DNA from: an uncultured Clostridia bacterium
GTDB lineage: Bacteria; Bacillota; Clostridia; Oscillospirales; Acutalibacteraceae
DNA: 64,000 nt
Assembly: GCA_944385055.1 (NCBI GenBank)
Contig: CALWVT010000006.1
Location: 1 to 64,000 of the forward strand
Direction of reading: 5' to 3'
Each line of letters starts with the position of its first letter. The first letter of the stretch is position 1. The position numbers and the translations under genes are program-made. This document shows positions 7,554-15,651 of this stretch, piece after piece. The notes under the pieces were generated by a model that saw only the letters and a list, made by a program, of their open reading frames with translations, made no database searches and was not told the origin of the DNA.

Positions 7554-9051
7554 ATTGTACTATTGGGAGCTGGCATGCTATGGAACTTCCGGAAATCTGC
7601 CGCAAAGAGCCATTGGAAAAAGTAATTTTATTGACCTTTCCCTTCTTCCCAAAGAAACCATGCGGGAAGAATACAGACGCTACTTCCTGTACAGGGGCGG
7701 CCAGGTGTCACTGAACACCATCTGCCATGAAAAAGCATATTACAAACAGGTGTGCCAAGCCCTTCAATTGCGAAAAAACATACCTGACAGCTTCCTCGGC
7801 TGGCAGCCATCCAAATGGATCGAACTGTTAAAGATATGGATGCTGCAGAATGGTATCCCATTTTATAAAGAGAAGGAAACTTTGTATGGAACGATATGCC
7901 GGACGGATGCTCCTGTGCTTCAGCACCTGAAACGCTTCCTGCGTTTCATTCAGCCGGAGGATATGCGACCGGAGCGGGAAAAGGATATATGGGCTCTGAA
8001 AAAACTGGATATCCCTATTAAAGAAAATCCGATTTATAAAACGGAAACTCTGGATTTTACCGGAATCTTGCAGGAAGGTCTAAGGGAGGAAGTGAAACAG
8101 GCAATTTTCCTGCATATAAAATATGAAAAAATCGGAACCGTGAAACGGGAGCTGACTTCCATCCGGAAGTTTTCCGGATACCTGATGGAGAAAGGCGTAA
8201 AGATCAATTCCTGCGCCGATGTTGACCGGGATCTGCTGGAAGAATATCTTGTCTATATCAACACCAATGGTTCATTCGGCAGAGGAAACAGCGATGACAT
8301 TCTGAAACTGAGGGCAGTATTGGAAAGTATCGGCAAACTATATGGATACAGCCATCTGGAATCCTTATTCATCAACACAGATATCCCGCCGGAAGTGCAG
8401 CCAGTATTCCGAGCTTATTCCGATGAGGAACTGAAGCGGCTGAACGCTCATATCACAAAACTGGATATCCAGTTGGCACGATGTATGGTAATCCACCAAA
8501 TGCTTGGTACAAGAATCTCTGATACGCTGACACTGCATACAGACTGCCTGTCAAAGAGAAATGGGCTGGATATTATCCGGATCGATCAGGTAAAAACACG
8601 AACATTCGAAAAGCCTATCAGTGCAGAATTGGCAGCTCTGATCCAGAAAGCCATCGATTGTACTTACGATCAGTATGGTAAAACCGAGTATATCTTCGTG
8701 GATGCCAAAGCTCCCAGCCGCCCGCTTCAATATACAACCATAAAGCACAAGGTGCTGCGGTTGATAAAAAGTGAGGATCTACGGGATGATGATGGGAAAC
8801 TGTTTCAATTCAGTTCCCATATGTTCCGGCGGTCTTACGGAGTTAAGTTGACAGAAATGCATTTGGATGACTGGACGATAGCAAAACTTCTGGGGCATAA
8901 AAACATAAGCGCAGTAAAGCATTACAGAAAAATGAGTAATCAACTTCTGGCTGAAGAAACCCGAAAAGCACGGGAACAACAGACCAGAATCCTGCTTGCA
9001 AATTTAGATGGATGGGGTGAAGAATATGAACAAATACGACAGGATGATTGA
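7543..9051 (+). CDS. Tyrosine recombinase 3
   Basis: 502 residues, a third complete tyrosine recombinase in the same unit. Active-site residues are Arg in MLGTRISDTLTL, His-x-x-Arg in SSHMFRRSYGV, His in LLGHKNISA, and Tyr in VKHYRKMS. AAAGGAGG precedes the ATG by about 6 nt, inside the end of tnpB. Tn554 has two recombinases plus TnpC, while RIT elements have three recombinases; this set has three recombinases and a TnpC-like protein, so it combines features of both. Confidence 0.9.
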   Translation: MENRLYYWELACYGTSGNLPQRAIGKSNFIDLSLLPKETMREEYRRYFLYRGGQVSLNTICHEKAYYKQVCQALQLRKNIPDSFLGWQPSKWIELLKIWMLQNGIPFYKEKETLYGTICRTDAPVLQHLKRFLRFIQPEDMRPEREKDIWALKKLDIPIKENPIYKTETLDFTGILQEGLREEVKQAIFLHIKYEKIGTVKRELTSIRKFSGYLMEKGVKINSCADVDRDLLEEYLVYINTNGSFGRGNSDDILKLRAVLESIGKLYGYSHLESLFINTDIPPEVQPVFRAYSDEELKRLNAHITKLDIQLARCMVIHQMLGTRISDTLTLHTDCLSKRNGLDIIRIDQVKTRTFEKPISAELAALIQKAIDCTYDQYGKTEYIFVDAKAPSRPLQYTTIKHKVLRLIKSEDLRDDDGKLFQFSSHMFRRSYGVKLTEMHLDDWTIAKLLGHKNISAVKHYRKMSNQLLAEETRKAREQQTRILLANLDGWGEEYEQIRQDD

Positions 9052-9409
9052 AATGAACCGGGAACGAAGTGATGAAAAGATATCCGCAGCGAAACGGGCG
9101 ATCCGTAAACTGTTGGATCAGGGAGAGAGGGTATCGGTTCCGCAGCTCGTAAAAATGACAGGCGCTTCCAGAGGATTCTTCTATAAGAATCCCATCGTGA
9201 GGGCTGAGATTGACCGGGCTATGGAACAGCAGGCCGGAACCATCAATCCCCGTAGAGGCATTTTAGACAAAGCAATGGAAGGACGGATAGATCTCCTTCA
9301 AGAAGAAATTTTCCGACTCCGGCAGGAAAATCAGGCACTCCATGCTGAAAATCAGAGATTACAGAAGATTATCAGCAAGAAAAGCCGGAGTGAATTTCGA
9401 AACCTGTAA
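9026..9409 (+). CDS. tnpC: TnpC-like accessory transposition protein (DUF6262-type)
   Basis: 127 residues, close to the 125 of Tn554 TnpC. The N-terminal half carries a helix-turn-helix-like segment (VSVPQLVKMTGASRGFFYK) and the C-terminal half is a leucine/glutamine coiled coil (about 88-118, EEIFRLRQENQALHAENQRL). In Tn554 TnpC affects transposition frequency and orientation. The start at 9026 overlaps the third recombinase by 26 nt. An in-frame codon at 9008 lacks a ribosome site. It is the last gene of the module. Confidence 0.85.
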   Translation: MNKYDRMIEMNRERSDEKISAAKRAIRKLLDQGERVSVPQLVKMTGASRGFFYKNPIVRAEIDRAMEQQAGTINPRRGILDKAMEGRIDLLQEEIFRLRQENQALHAENQRLQKIISKKSRSEFRNL

Positions 9410-9434
9410 AAAATAAAATATAGGAAAATACATA

Positions 9435-9466
9435 GAGACAGCGGATCAACCAACCGCTGTCTCTTA
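9435..9466 (+). terminator. Hairpin terminator after tnpC
   Basis: Perfect 10-bp stem, GAGACAGCGG with CCGCTGTCTC, 9-nt loop, followed by only a weak T-rich tail (TTATCATT). Confidence 0.65.
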
Positions 9467-9645
9467 TCATTCACAAAACGTATGGAAAAGCATTAAACAT
9501 AGGTATTTGTATAAACGGGTGAAGCAGAGTACAATAAATGGGAAAGGTCGGAGCAATATGCTACTAAAAAAGAACAGAAAACACACTTGTGTAAGCCGTT
9601 AAGCCCAGTGTTTTCAAGGGCTGGAGAGGACGGGCTACATTTTAG
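9467..9645. other. Right terminal segment of the element
   Basis: No gene. AT-rich up to about 9600, then a transition to coding-like GC content at 9646. Together with 9410-9466 it is the only noncoding DNA between tnpC and the disrupted flavodoxin, so it should contain the right attachment end recognised by the recombinases. No long inverted repeat is seen, as expected for Tn554-like elements. Confidence 0.5.
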
Positions 9646-10278
9646 TATCCCAACTGGTGGTACGGCGTGCCGATGGCGCTGCTCTCCTTTTTGGAGCAAA
9701 ACGACCTGTCCGGAAAGAACGTGTACCTGTTCTGCTCCCACGGCACCGGCGGCCTTGCCAACAGTGTGGAACTGATTACGGAGGCTGCACCGGGGGCCGC
9801 GATTTCGGACAACATCTTTGACTGCTACGAGGAGGATGCGGCTTCCTCCCAAGCGGACATCCAGCGCTGGGTGGCCGATTTGGGCTTTGCCAAGGCCGCA
9901 TCGTCGGAAACGGAGGAATCGAACGTGCAGACCGACCAGATTGCCGTTCGCTGGGGCGACCAGCAGGTCGTTTACCGGCTCAACGACGGCACCGCTGCCC
10001 AAAGTTTGCTTGCGCAGCTGCCCCTGACCGTGGAAGTGGAGGACTATAGCGACAACGAGAAAATCTTCTATCCGCAAACGGAGCTGGACACCACCGATTC
10101 CCCGCTGGCCCAAGCAGGGGCGGGCACGCTGGCCTACTTTGCGCCGTGGGGCGACGTGGTCTTTTTCTACGGCGATTACAATGAAAATCCCGGCCTGTTT
10201 GAGCTGGGGCAGGCCGTCTCCGGCGGCGACTTGGTGAGCGGGATGACCGGCACCATTACGATTGAGGCCATGAAGTGA
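9646..10278 (+). pseudogene. Flavodoxin-cyclophilin-like protein, 5' part missing
   Basis: Translation from 9646 begins YPNWWYGVPMALLSFLEQ, which is the middle of a flavodoxin; the intact flavodoxin at 11391 has YPNWWGDAPMAVYTFLES at the same place. The N-terminal half with the FMN-phosphate loop is absent, and an in-frame TAG (9643-9645) precedes the fragment. After the flavodoxin half (about 80 residues) comes a linker and a cyclophilin-like domain (from about residue 105, IAVRWGDQQVVYRLNDG onward). The element has therefore inserted within, or recombined into, this gene. An internal ATG at 9667 could give a short product, but no ribosome site is evident. Confidence 0.85.
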
Positions 10279-10318
10279 GAAACTCGCATCCGGAATATCA
10301 CACTAGGAGGAAACAACG

Positions 10319-11257
10319 ATGGAACAGAAGAAAATGCCGAAAATCGCGCTGGGCGCCTGGGCCTGGGGCAACGACGGAACCTTTGGCGGCAAGCTGACCG
10401 CCGGCGACCTGCGCCCGGTCTTTGACGCGGGCATGCGGGCGGGCCTCAATCTGTGGGACACCGCTTACGCTTACGGCATGGGGACCTCGGAAAAGGTGCT
10501 CGGGACATTTTTAAAGGATTATCCCCGAAATAGCTACCTGATCTCCGACAAATTCACGCCCCAGTGCGCCGACCCGGACGCGGAGAACGCCGTCACGGCT
10601 TTGTATGAGACCAGCGCGAAACTGTTGGGAATCGACGAGATGGACCTTTACTGGATTCACAACCCCGTGGGCGCCCCGGAGTGGACCCGCAAGCTGATCC
10701 CGTTAGCCAAAAGCGGCAGGATCGGCCGCATCGGCCTTTCCAACCACAACCTGGCGGAAATCCAGGAGGCCGCCGAAATTTTGGAGGCCGAGGGTCTGCA
10801 CATTTCCGCAATTCAGAACCACTACAGCCTTTTAAACCGCTCCTCCGAGACCTCCGGGATTTTGGACTACTGCAAGGCGCACGGCATCACGTTTTTTGCC
10901 TACATGGTGCTCGAGCAGGGGGCGCTGTCCGGTAAGTACGACACGCAGCATCCCTTCCCGGCGGATTCCGACCGGGGCGCGGTCTATAACCCCATGCTGC
11001 CGCAGCTTGAAAAGCTGAATGCCTGCATCAAGGAAATCGCCGATGCCCACGGTGTGGCCCCGGCCCAGATTCCGGTGTCCTGGGCCATCGCCAAGGGCAC
11101 GCTGCCCATTATCGGCGTGACAAAGGTCTACCAGGTGGAGGACGCCGCCCGCGCCGCCGCATTGGTCCTGACCGATGACGAAATCGCCCGCATGGAACAG
11201 CTCGCTTCCGGGATGCAGCTGAATGTCATCCGCTACTGGGAAAAGGAGATGCGCTGA
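10319..11257 (+). CDS. Aldo/keto reductase
   Basis: 312 residues, a single (beta/alpha)8 NAD(P)H-dependent oxidoreductase of carbonyl compounds. The AKR catalytic tetrad is visible: Asp47 and Tyr52 in NLWDTAYAYG, Lys78 in LISDKF, His114 in LYWIHNP. The substrate cannot be read from sequence. AGGAGG lies 8 nt before the ATG. It follows the disrupted flavodoxin by 40 bp and precedes an intact flavodoxin, so it is probably part of a redox operon whose first gene was interrupted by the element. Confidence 0.93.
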   Translation: MEQKKMPKIALGAWAWGNDGTFGGKLTAGDLRPVFDAGMRAGLNLWDTAYAYGMGTSEKVLGTFLKDYPRNSYLISDKFTPQCADPDAENAVTALYETSAKLLGIDEMDLYWIHNPVGAPEWTRKLIPLAKSGRIGRIGLSNHNLAEIQEAAEILEAEGLHISAIQNHYSLLNRSSETSGILDYCKAHGITFFAYMVLEQGALSGKYDTQHPFPADSDRGAVYNPMLPQLEKLNACIKEIADAHGVAPAQIPVSWAIAKGTLPIIGVTKVYQVEDAARAAALVLTDDEIARMEQLASGMQLNVIRYWEKEMR

Positions 11258-11390
11258 CCCCGTTTTCCTACCGATCGTTTTTTCGATGGCCCTCGGGGCC
11301 TCGCTTTCTAGACGGCTCCGCTTGCCCTTTTCGGGCGTGCACCGGGATGCAGCCGATTGGAAATGAAATCAAATAGAAAGGAATTCCCCT

Positions 11391-12083
11391 ATGAAAAAAG
11401 TATGGACCTTCTTTTTATCGATAGCCTTTGTCCTCTCGCTTGCCGCCTGCGGCGGCACAGCGGCCTCCTCCGGCGGGAGTGCCTCGTCGGAACCGGCCGC
11501 CAGCGCTTTTGCGTCTTCCGCGCAGCCGGCGGCCTCTTCCGAGGCGGCGGAACCTTCTGCGGACGCGGAGCCTTCCGCCGAGTCCGAGACGCCGGCGGGA
11601 GAAGGCGGCACCCTCGTTGCCTATTTTTCCTGGAGCGGCAACACCCAGCAGATGGCGCAGATCATCGCCGAGCAGACCGGCGGCGACCTGTTTGAGATTG
11701 CCCCCGCCACCCCCTACACGGAGGACTACGACGAACTGCTGGACATCGCCCAGCAGGAGCAGGCGGAGGACGCCCGGCCGGCGCTGGCCGATGAGGTGGA
11801 AAACTGGGACAGCTACGACACGGTGTTTGTCGGGTACCCGAACTGGTGGGGCGATGCGCCGATGGCGGTTTACACGTTCCTCGAGTCCTACGACTGGACC
11901 GGCAAGACGCTGGTTCCCTTTAACACCAGCGCCAGCAGCGGCTTTGGCAGAAGCTTAGAGGGAATTGCGCAGAGCGCTGCCGGAGCGACTGTGCTGGAAG
12001 GCCTTGCCCTGACCGAAGGGGAACTGCCGGATGCGCAGGACCGTGTGACGGAATGGCTCGACGGTCTGGGCCTGCACGAATAA
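11391..12083 (+). CDS. Lipoprotein flavodoxin
   Basis: 230 residues. Signal peptide with lipobox LSLAAC (lipidated Cys20), then a low-complexity Ala/Ser/Glu linker (about 22-72), then a flavodoxin domain with FMN-phosphate loop YFSWSGNTQQ (about 79-88) and the FMN-aromatic YPNWWGDAP region. It should be anchored to the outer face of the membrane and carry electrons. AAAGGA lies about 8 nt before the ATG. It lies between an aldo/keto reductase and a DUF4405 membrane protein, which may pass electrons to it. Confidence 0.92.
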   Translation: MKKVWTFFLSIAFVLSLAACGGTAASSGGSASSEPAASAFASSAQPAASSEAAEPSADAEPSAESETPAGEGGTLVAYFSWSGNTQQMAQIIAEQTGGDLFEIAPATPYTEDYDELLDIAQQEQAEDARPALADEVENWDSYDTVFVGYPNWWGDAPMAVYTFLESYDWTGKTLVPFNTSASSGFGRSLEGIAQSAAGATVLEGLALTEGELPDAQDRVTEWLDGLGLHE

Positions 12084-12104
12084 AAGACGAAAGGAGGCAC
12101 CCCC

Positions 12105-12812
12105 GTGAAGCCAAAAGCCATGGTGAAAATTGCCGTCGATGTGCTGATGACGTTGGCCCTGCTGTTTTTAATGGGATATCCGTTTTGGGGCGATGTGGCC
12201 CACGAATGGGTGGGCGCCGGGATGTTTGCTTTGTGGATTGCCCACCACCTCCTCAATGCCGGGTGGTACCGCAGCCTGTTTCGGGGGAAATACACGCCGG
12301 TTCGGGTATTCCGGCTGGTGGTAGACGGGCTCGTCTTTCTTGCGATGGTGGGCTTGATGGTCAGCGGGGTGATGCTCTCGAATCACGTGTTCGCCTTTCT
12401 TCATATCCATGGCGGCCTGTCTTTTGCGCGTCTTTTGCACATGGCGGCTTCCTACTGGGGCTTTGTGCTGATGGCTTTGCACCTGGGGCTGCATGGGGGC
12501 ATGTTCCTGGGGATGGCCCGAAAAGCGCTGCATTTGCAGCGGCCCTCCCGGGTGCGGAAGATCCTGCTGCCCATTCTGGGGGCCGGGATTGCCGTCTATG
12601 GATGCACAGTGTTTTTCAGGCGGGATCTGCCCACCTACCTATTCCTGCGCACGCAGTTCGTCTTTTTGGACTTTCAGGAGCCCATCCCGCTGTTTTATAT
12701 CGACTATCTGGCGATGATGGGGACGTTTCTTTTCCTCGGGTACTATGTTTCCAAGCTGCTGCAAAGGCCGTCCGGAAAAAAGACGGCTTCAAAAACGGAA
12801 TCCGTTTCCTAA
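12105..12812 (+). CDS. DUF4405 integral membrane protein (cytochrome b561-like fold)
   Basis: 235 residues with five to six predicted membrane segments. Histidines lie within or next to helices (IAHHLLNAGW, HIHGGLSFARLLHM, LHLGLHGG), consistent with haem or quinone binding in DUF4405/cytochrome b-like proteins. The start is the GTG at 12105 with AAAGGAGG about 7 nt upstream, 21 bp after the flavodoxin stop, so the two are likely co-translated. A role as a membrane electron carrier for the exported flavodoxin is inferred. Confidence 0.8.
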   Translation: MKPKAMVKIAVDVLMTLALLFLMGYPFWGDVAHEWVGAGMFALWIAHHLLNAGWYRSLFRGKYTPVRVFRLVVDGLVFLAMVGLMVSGVMLSNHVFAFLHIHGGLSFARLLHMAASYWGFVLMALHLGLHGGMFLGMARKALHLQRPSRVRKILLPILGAGIAVYGCTVFFRRDLPTYLFLRTQFVFLDFQEPIPLFYIDYLAMMGTFLFLGYYVSKLLQRPSGKKTASKTESVS

Positions 12813-12906
12813 ATAAAAAGCGGCAGCATCTTTTCCATCCGTAAAACGCGTGTTTGCAAGCGCGCAGCAGCCATCAAGCAGACGATTACACGACAGGAGG
12901 TTTCTC

Positions 12907-13947
12907 ATGAAACGATTTACGACGCTTTGCGCAGTCCTGCTGTTCTGCCTGGCAGGCCTGGCCGGATGTACCCCCGAAGCCGATTCCGCTTCGGATTTGA
13001 GCAGCGCCTCTGCGGCATCCAGCCAGCCGGCGGTTTTGTCTTCACAGCCGCCGGCGGAAGAAAGCGGCACCGCAGAACCGGCAGAGCCGGCCGGCGGGAC
13101 ACCGGCCGTATACATGACCGCGGACATCAGCGCGGAAGGCTTATTGGAAGTTTATGAAGCCCTGGGGGCCAATCCCACCGGGCATGTGGCCGTGAAGCTC
13201 TCCACCGGCGAGCCGGGCAGCAACTATCTGCGCCCGGAACTGATCGGGGATTTGGTGCAGTCCTTTGCGGACCCCACCATCGTGGAGTGCAACACCGCCT
13301 ATGGCGGCCAGCGGGCAAATACCGCCATGCATTACCAGGTGGCGGAAGACCACGGTTACACCGCGTTGGCACCGGTGGACATCATGGACGAGGAGGGCTC
13401 CATGACGCTGCCCGTGGAGGGCGGCACGAACCTCACCGAAAACTATGTGGGGTCCCATTTTGCAGATTACGACTACTATGTGGTGCTTTCCCATTTTAAG
13501 GGCCACTCCATGGCGGGCTTCGGCGGGGCCATCAAAAATATCTCGATCGGCATCGCCTCTGCGGACGGGAAGGCCCACATCCACTCCGGCGGCAGCATGT
13601 GGGGCGGCGACCAGGATGCTTTCCTGGAGAGCATGGCCGAGGCGGGGAAATCCGTGTCGGATGCCTTAGACGGAAATATCCTTTATATCAATGTGATGAA
13701 CCGGCTTTCCGTAGACTGTGACTGCGACGGCAGCCCCGCCGAGCCGGATATGCACGACATCGGCATCCTGGCCTCCTTCGACCCGGTGGCGGTGGACCAA
13801 GCCTGCATCGACCTCGTATACGGCGCCGAGGACGGCACCTCTCTCGTGGAGCGCATCGAGAGCCGCAACGGCCTGCACACGCTGGAGCACGCCGAGGCCA
13901 TCGGGTTGGGCAGCCGGACGTATGAACTGGTGAATCTCGATGCCTGA
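12907..13947 (+). CDS. DUF362 domain lipoprotein
   Basis: 346 residues. Signal peptide and lipobox LAGLAGC (Cys21), Ser/Ala/Pro-rich linker (about 22-65), then a DUF362 domain. Recognisable DUF362 stretches are VVLSHFKGHSMAGFGGAIKN and the later DPVAVDQACIDLV. DUF362 proteins are often found with ferredoxin domains, but no Cys-x2-Cys-x2-Cys cluster is seen here. The start at 12907 has AGGAGG 7 nt upstream; an upstream in-frame ATG at 12850 has none. Its function in this exported redox cluster is unknown. Confidence 0.85.
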   Translation: MKRFTTLCAVLLFCLAGLAGCTPEADSASDLSSASAASSQPAVLSSQPPAEESGTAEPAEPAGGTPAVYMTADISAEGLLEVYEALGANPTGHVAVKLSTGEPGSNYLRPELIGDLVQSFADPTIVECNTAYGGQRANTAMHYQVAEDHGYTALAPVDIMDEEGSMTLPVEGGTNLTENYVGSHFADYDYYVVLSHFKGHSMAGFGGAIKNISIGIASADGKAHIHSGGSMWGGDQDAFLESMAEAGKSVSDALDGNILYINVMNRLSVDCDCDGSPAEPDMHDIGILASFDPVAVDQACIDLVYGAEDGTSLVERIESRNGLHTLEHAEAIGLGSRTYELVNLDA

Positions 13948-14009
13948 CGCCGCAGCTGTCCGGCCAAAACACGCAAATTGGAATTTATAATATAGGAAGG
14001 TGGAAAAGG

Positions 14010-14909
14010 ATGGAGGTCCTTGAGCGGGAACTGGTCTATCTTTGGTATTACATTACCGTCCAGCTGGAGCAGATCTTCGGCTGGTGGGTGCTGGGAATGC
14101 TCATCGGCTCGGCCGTTTCGATTTTCGCCAAGGACGCGATCCATCGGGTGTTTGCCTCGCTGCAGGGGAAGCGCCTGGGGATCGGGGGCGTGGCAGCTGC
14201 CAGCGCTTTGGGGATCGCCTCGCCGTTGTGCATGTACGGCACCGTCCCCATTGCGGCCTCCTTTTCGAAGGGCGGCATGCAGGACAGCTGGCTTGCCGCC
14301 TTTATGATGAGCTCCATTCTCTTAAACCCGCAGCTGATTGTGTACAGCGCGGCCTTAGGGCCCGCCGTGCTGGCGGTGCGGATTCTCTCCTGCTTTTTCT
14401 GCGGGACGGCCGCCGGGCTGCTGCTGCACTGGTTTTACCGGAAAAAGCCCTTTTTCAATTTCACCGGCTTTGAACCCCGGGCCTCGCACGACACGGACCC
14501 CAACCTGCTTTTGCGGTACCTCAAAAATCTGGGCCGGAACGTAAAGGCGACGGGACCGTATTTCCTTCTGGGCGTCGTGCTTTCGGCGGCCTTCCAGCGA
14601 TATGTGCCGGCGGAAGCCATGACCGCCCTGTTCGGCGGCAACGAGGCCCTCGGCGTCTTCCTGGCGGCCACGATCGGCGTGCCGCTCTACACCTGCGGCG
14701 GCGGGACCGTCCCGCTGCTGCAGGGCTGGCTGTTGGACGGGATGAGCGTGGGCAGCGCGGCCTCCTTCATGCTCACGGGGCCGTCCACAAAGATTACGAA
14801 CCTGGGGGCGCTGAAGATCGTGCTGGGCCTGAAGCACTTTTGCTTATATCTGGGCTATGTGATGGCCTTCTCGCTGGGCGCGGGGCTTGTGGTCAATTTG
14901 GTGCTGTAG
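14010..14909 (+). CDS. DUF318/UPF0718-type permease
   Basis: 299 residues with about eight membrane segments in two similar halves. The first half contains IASPLCMYGTVPIAASF and the second GVPLYTCGGGTVPLLQG, the paired Cys-containing motifs of the predicted permease family that also includes ArsP-like organoarsenical exporters. The hydrophilic linker between halves spans about 150-175. AGGAAGG precedes the ATG. It ends the redox cluster and is followed by a terminator. The transported substrate is not known; no ArsR-type regulator is nearby. Confidence 0.85.
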   Translation: MEVLERELVYLWYYITVQLEQIFGWWVLGMLIGSAVSIFAKDAIHRVFASLQGKRLGIGGVAAASALGIASPLCMYGTVPIAASFSKGGMQDSWLAAFMMSSILLNPQLIVYSAALGPAVLAVRILSCFFCGTAAGLLLHWFYRKKPFFNFTGFEPRASHDTDPNLLLRYLKNLGRNVKATGPYFLLGVVLSAAFQRYVPAEAMTALFGGNEALGVFLAATIGVPLYTCGGGTVPLLQGWLLDGMSVGSAASFMLTGPSTKITNLGALKIVLGLKHFCLYLGYVMAFSLGAGLVVNLVL

Positions 14910-14967
14910 AAGGGGAATCTTCCCGGGAAAACCGGCGTCCGTGCCGACTTTTCCACATTTATCAACC

Positions 14968-15001
14968 GCCTCTGGTGGAAAACTCCACCGGGGGCTTTTT
15001 T
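14968..15001 (+). terminator. Intrinsic terminator after the permease
   Basis: Stem GCCTCTGGTGGA with TCCACCGGGGGC (two mismatches), 4-nt loop, then six T. Confidence 0.8.
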
Positions 15002-15016
15002 CTGCCCGCTTTTTTC

Positions 15017-15039
15017 GTGTAAAGGAAACTTCTTTACAC
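15017..15039. repeat. 8-bp inverted repeat
   Basis: GTGTAAAG, 7-nt spacer, CTTTACAC. It lies in the intergenic region between the permease and the rpfB-like gene. Function unknown. Confidence 0.4.
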
Positions 15040-15502
15040 ACGCCGGTTTCCCGGGAGAAACCGCGAAAAAGGCCGCTGTTTTCCGTGCGCGCGGGGCGTT
15101 TCGGTTCCGGCAGGCACGGGACCCGGGTAGCAAGGGAAAGCCCTTTACAGATGGCAAGCGCATAAGCGTTCGGCCGCCGCGGTGGAAAATGTTCCCCTGC
15201 GGCGCCGGTTACGAATTTGTAATGAATCTGAAAATGGATTTCCACCATTTTCGCCGAAATGGCCGCGCAATTTTGCACGAATACACCCACCATGGCCGTG
15301 AAACAGGCAAAAAAATGGGTTTGTTATTTTTACAGCCGAGAAGGTTACAGCGCTGTAACTTTCTCAATTCCACATAATGCACAGTTTTAGGGGGAAAAAC
15401 AGCGCCAGGCGCCCGCCCATAATGCGATGTAACCAGCGGAATCGCGCGAAAACGCCGGACGAGCATTGTGCAAAATAGATAAAACACACCCGCCAAATAG
15501 AT
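15040..15502. other. Intergenic region upstream of the RpfB-like gene
   Basis: About 460 bp without a gene. It holds a hairpin AAAATGG/CCATTTT near 15230-15250 and the 16-bp palindrome at 15344-15359. Base composition becomes locally AT-rich toward the promoter at 15503. Nothing else is supported. Confidence 0.5.
15344..15359. promoter_or_regulatory. Perfect 16-bp palindrome, candidate operator
   Basis: GTTACAGCGCTGTAAC reads identically on both strands. It lies about 145 bp upstream of the -35 box of the RpfB-like gene. It resembles a dimeric repressor site; the factor is unknown. Confidence 0.5.
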
Positions 15503-15531
15503 TTGACAGCCGGTGTTTTTCTGCGTATGAT
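15503..15531 (+). promoter_or_regulatory. Sigma-A promoter of the RpfB-like gene
   Basis: TTGACA (15503-15508), 17-bp spacer, TATGAT (15526-15531). Confidence 0.85.
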
Positions 15532-15537
15532 GCAAAC

Positions 15538-15651
15538 TGTCTGCTGGGAGCAGACGGATGGCCGCAGGATTTCTACGGCCAAGGCGCGGCGGCGTGTCCC
15601 GTATGCGGGAGGCGGCCGCAGCTGCAATTTCGGAGAAACGGGTGAAACCAA
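15538..15651 (+). promoter_or_regulatory. Structured 5' leader of the RpfB-like gene
   Basis: About 115 nt of untranslated leader with a perfect GTCTGCT/AGCAGAC hairpin, a GGCCG/CGGCC hairpin and a TCCCG/CGGGA hairpin. RpfB-like genes often have c-di-AMP (ydaO/yuaA) riboswitches, but the conserved ydaO core is not found here, so the class is unassigned. Confidence 0.45.

Larger units (their letters stand above)
1..9645. mobile_element. Right part of an integrative element (Tn554/RIT-type recombination module)
   Basis: This stretch is clearly AT-richer than the rest of the window and carries mobile-element gene types: a sigma-70 region-4 protein, an XRE repressor, a MazF-like toxin, three tandem tyrosine recombinases and a TnpC-like protein. 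The right boundary is placed at 9645/9646, where a flavodoxin coding frame resumes without its N-terminal half, directly after an in-frame TAG. The left end is not visible, so the element extends past base 1, or the kinase/regulator pair at 1-1353 is host DNA beyond an unrecognised left end. Exact ends and target duplication cannot be determined from this window. Confidence 0.75.

Noticed and set aside
15538-15651. ydaO/yuaA (c-di-AMP) riboswitch upstream of the RpfB-like gene
   Set aside because: The gene type fits, but the conserved core sequence of that riboswitch was not found in the leader.
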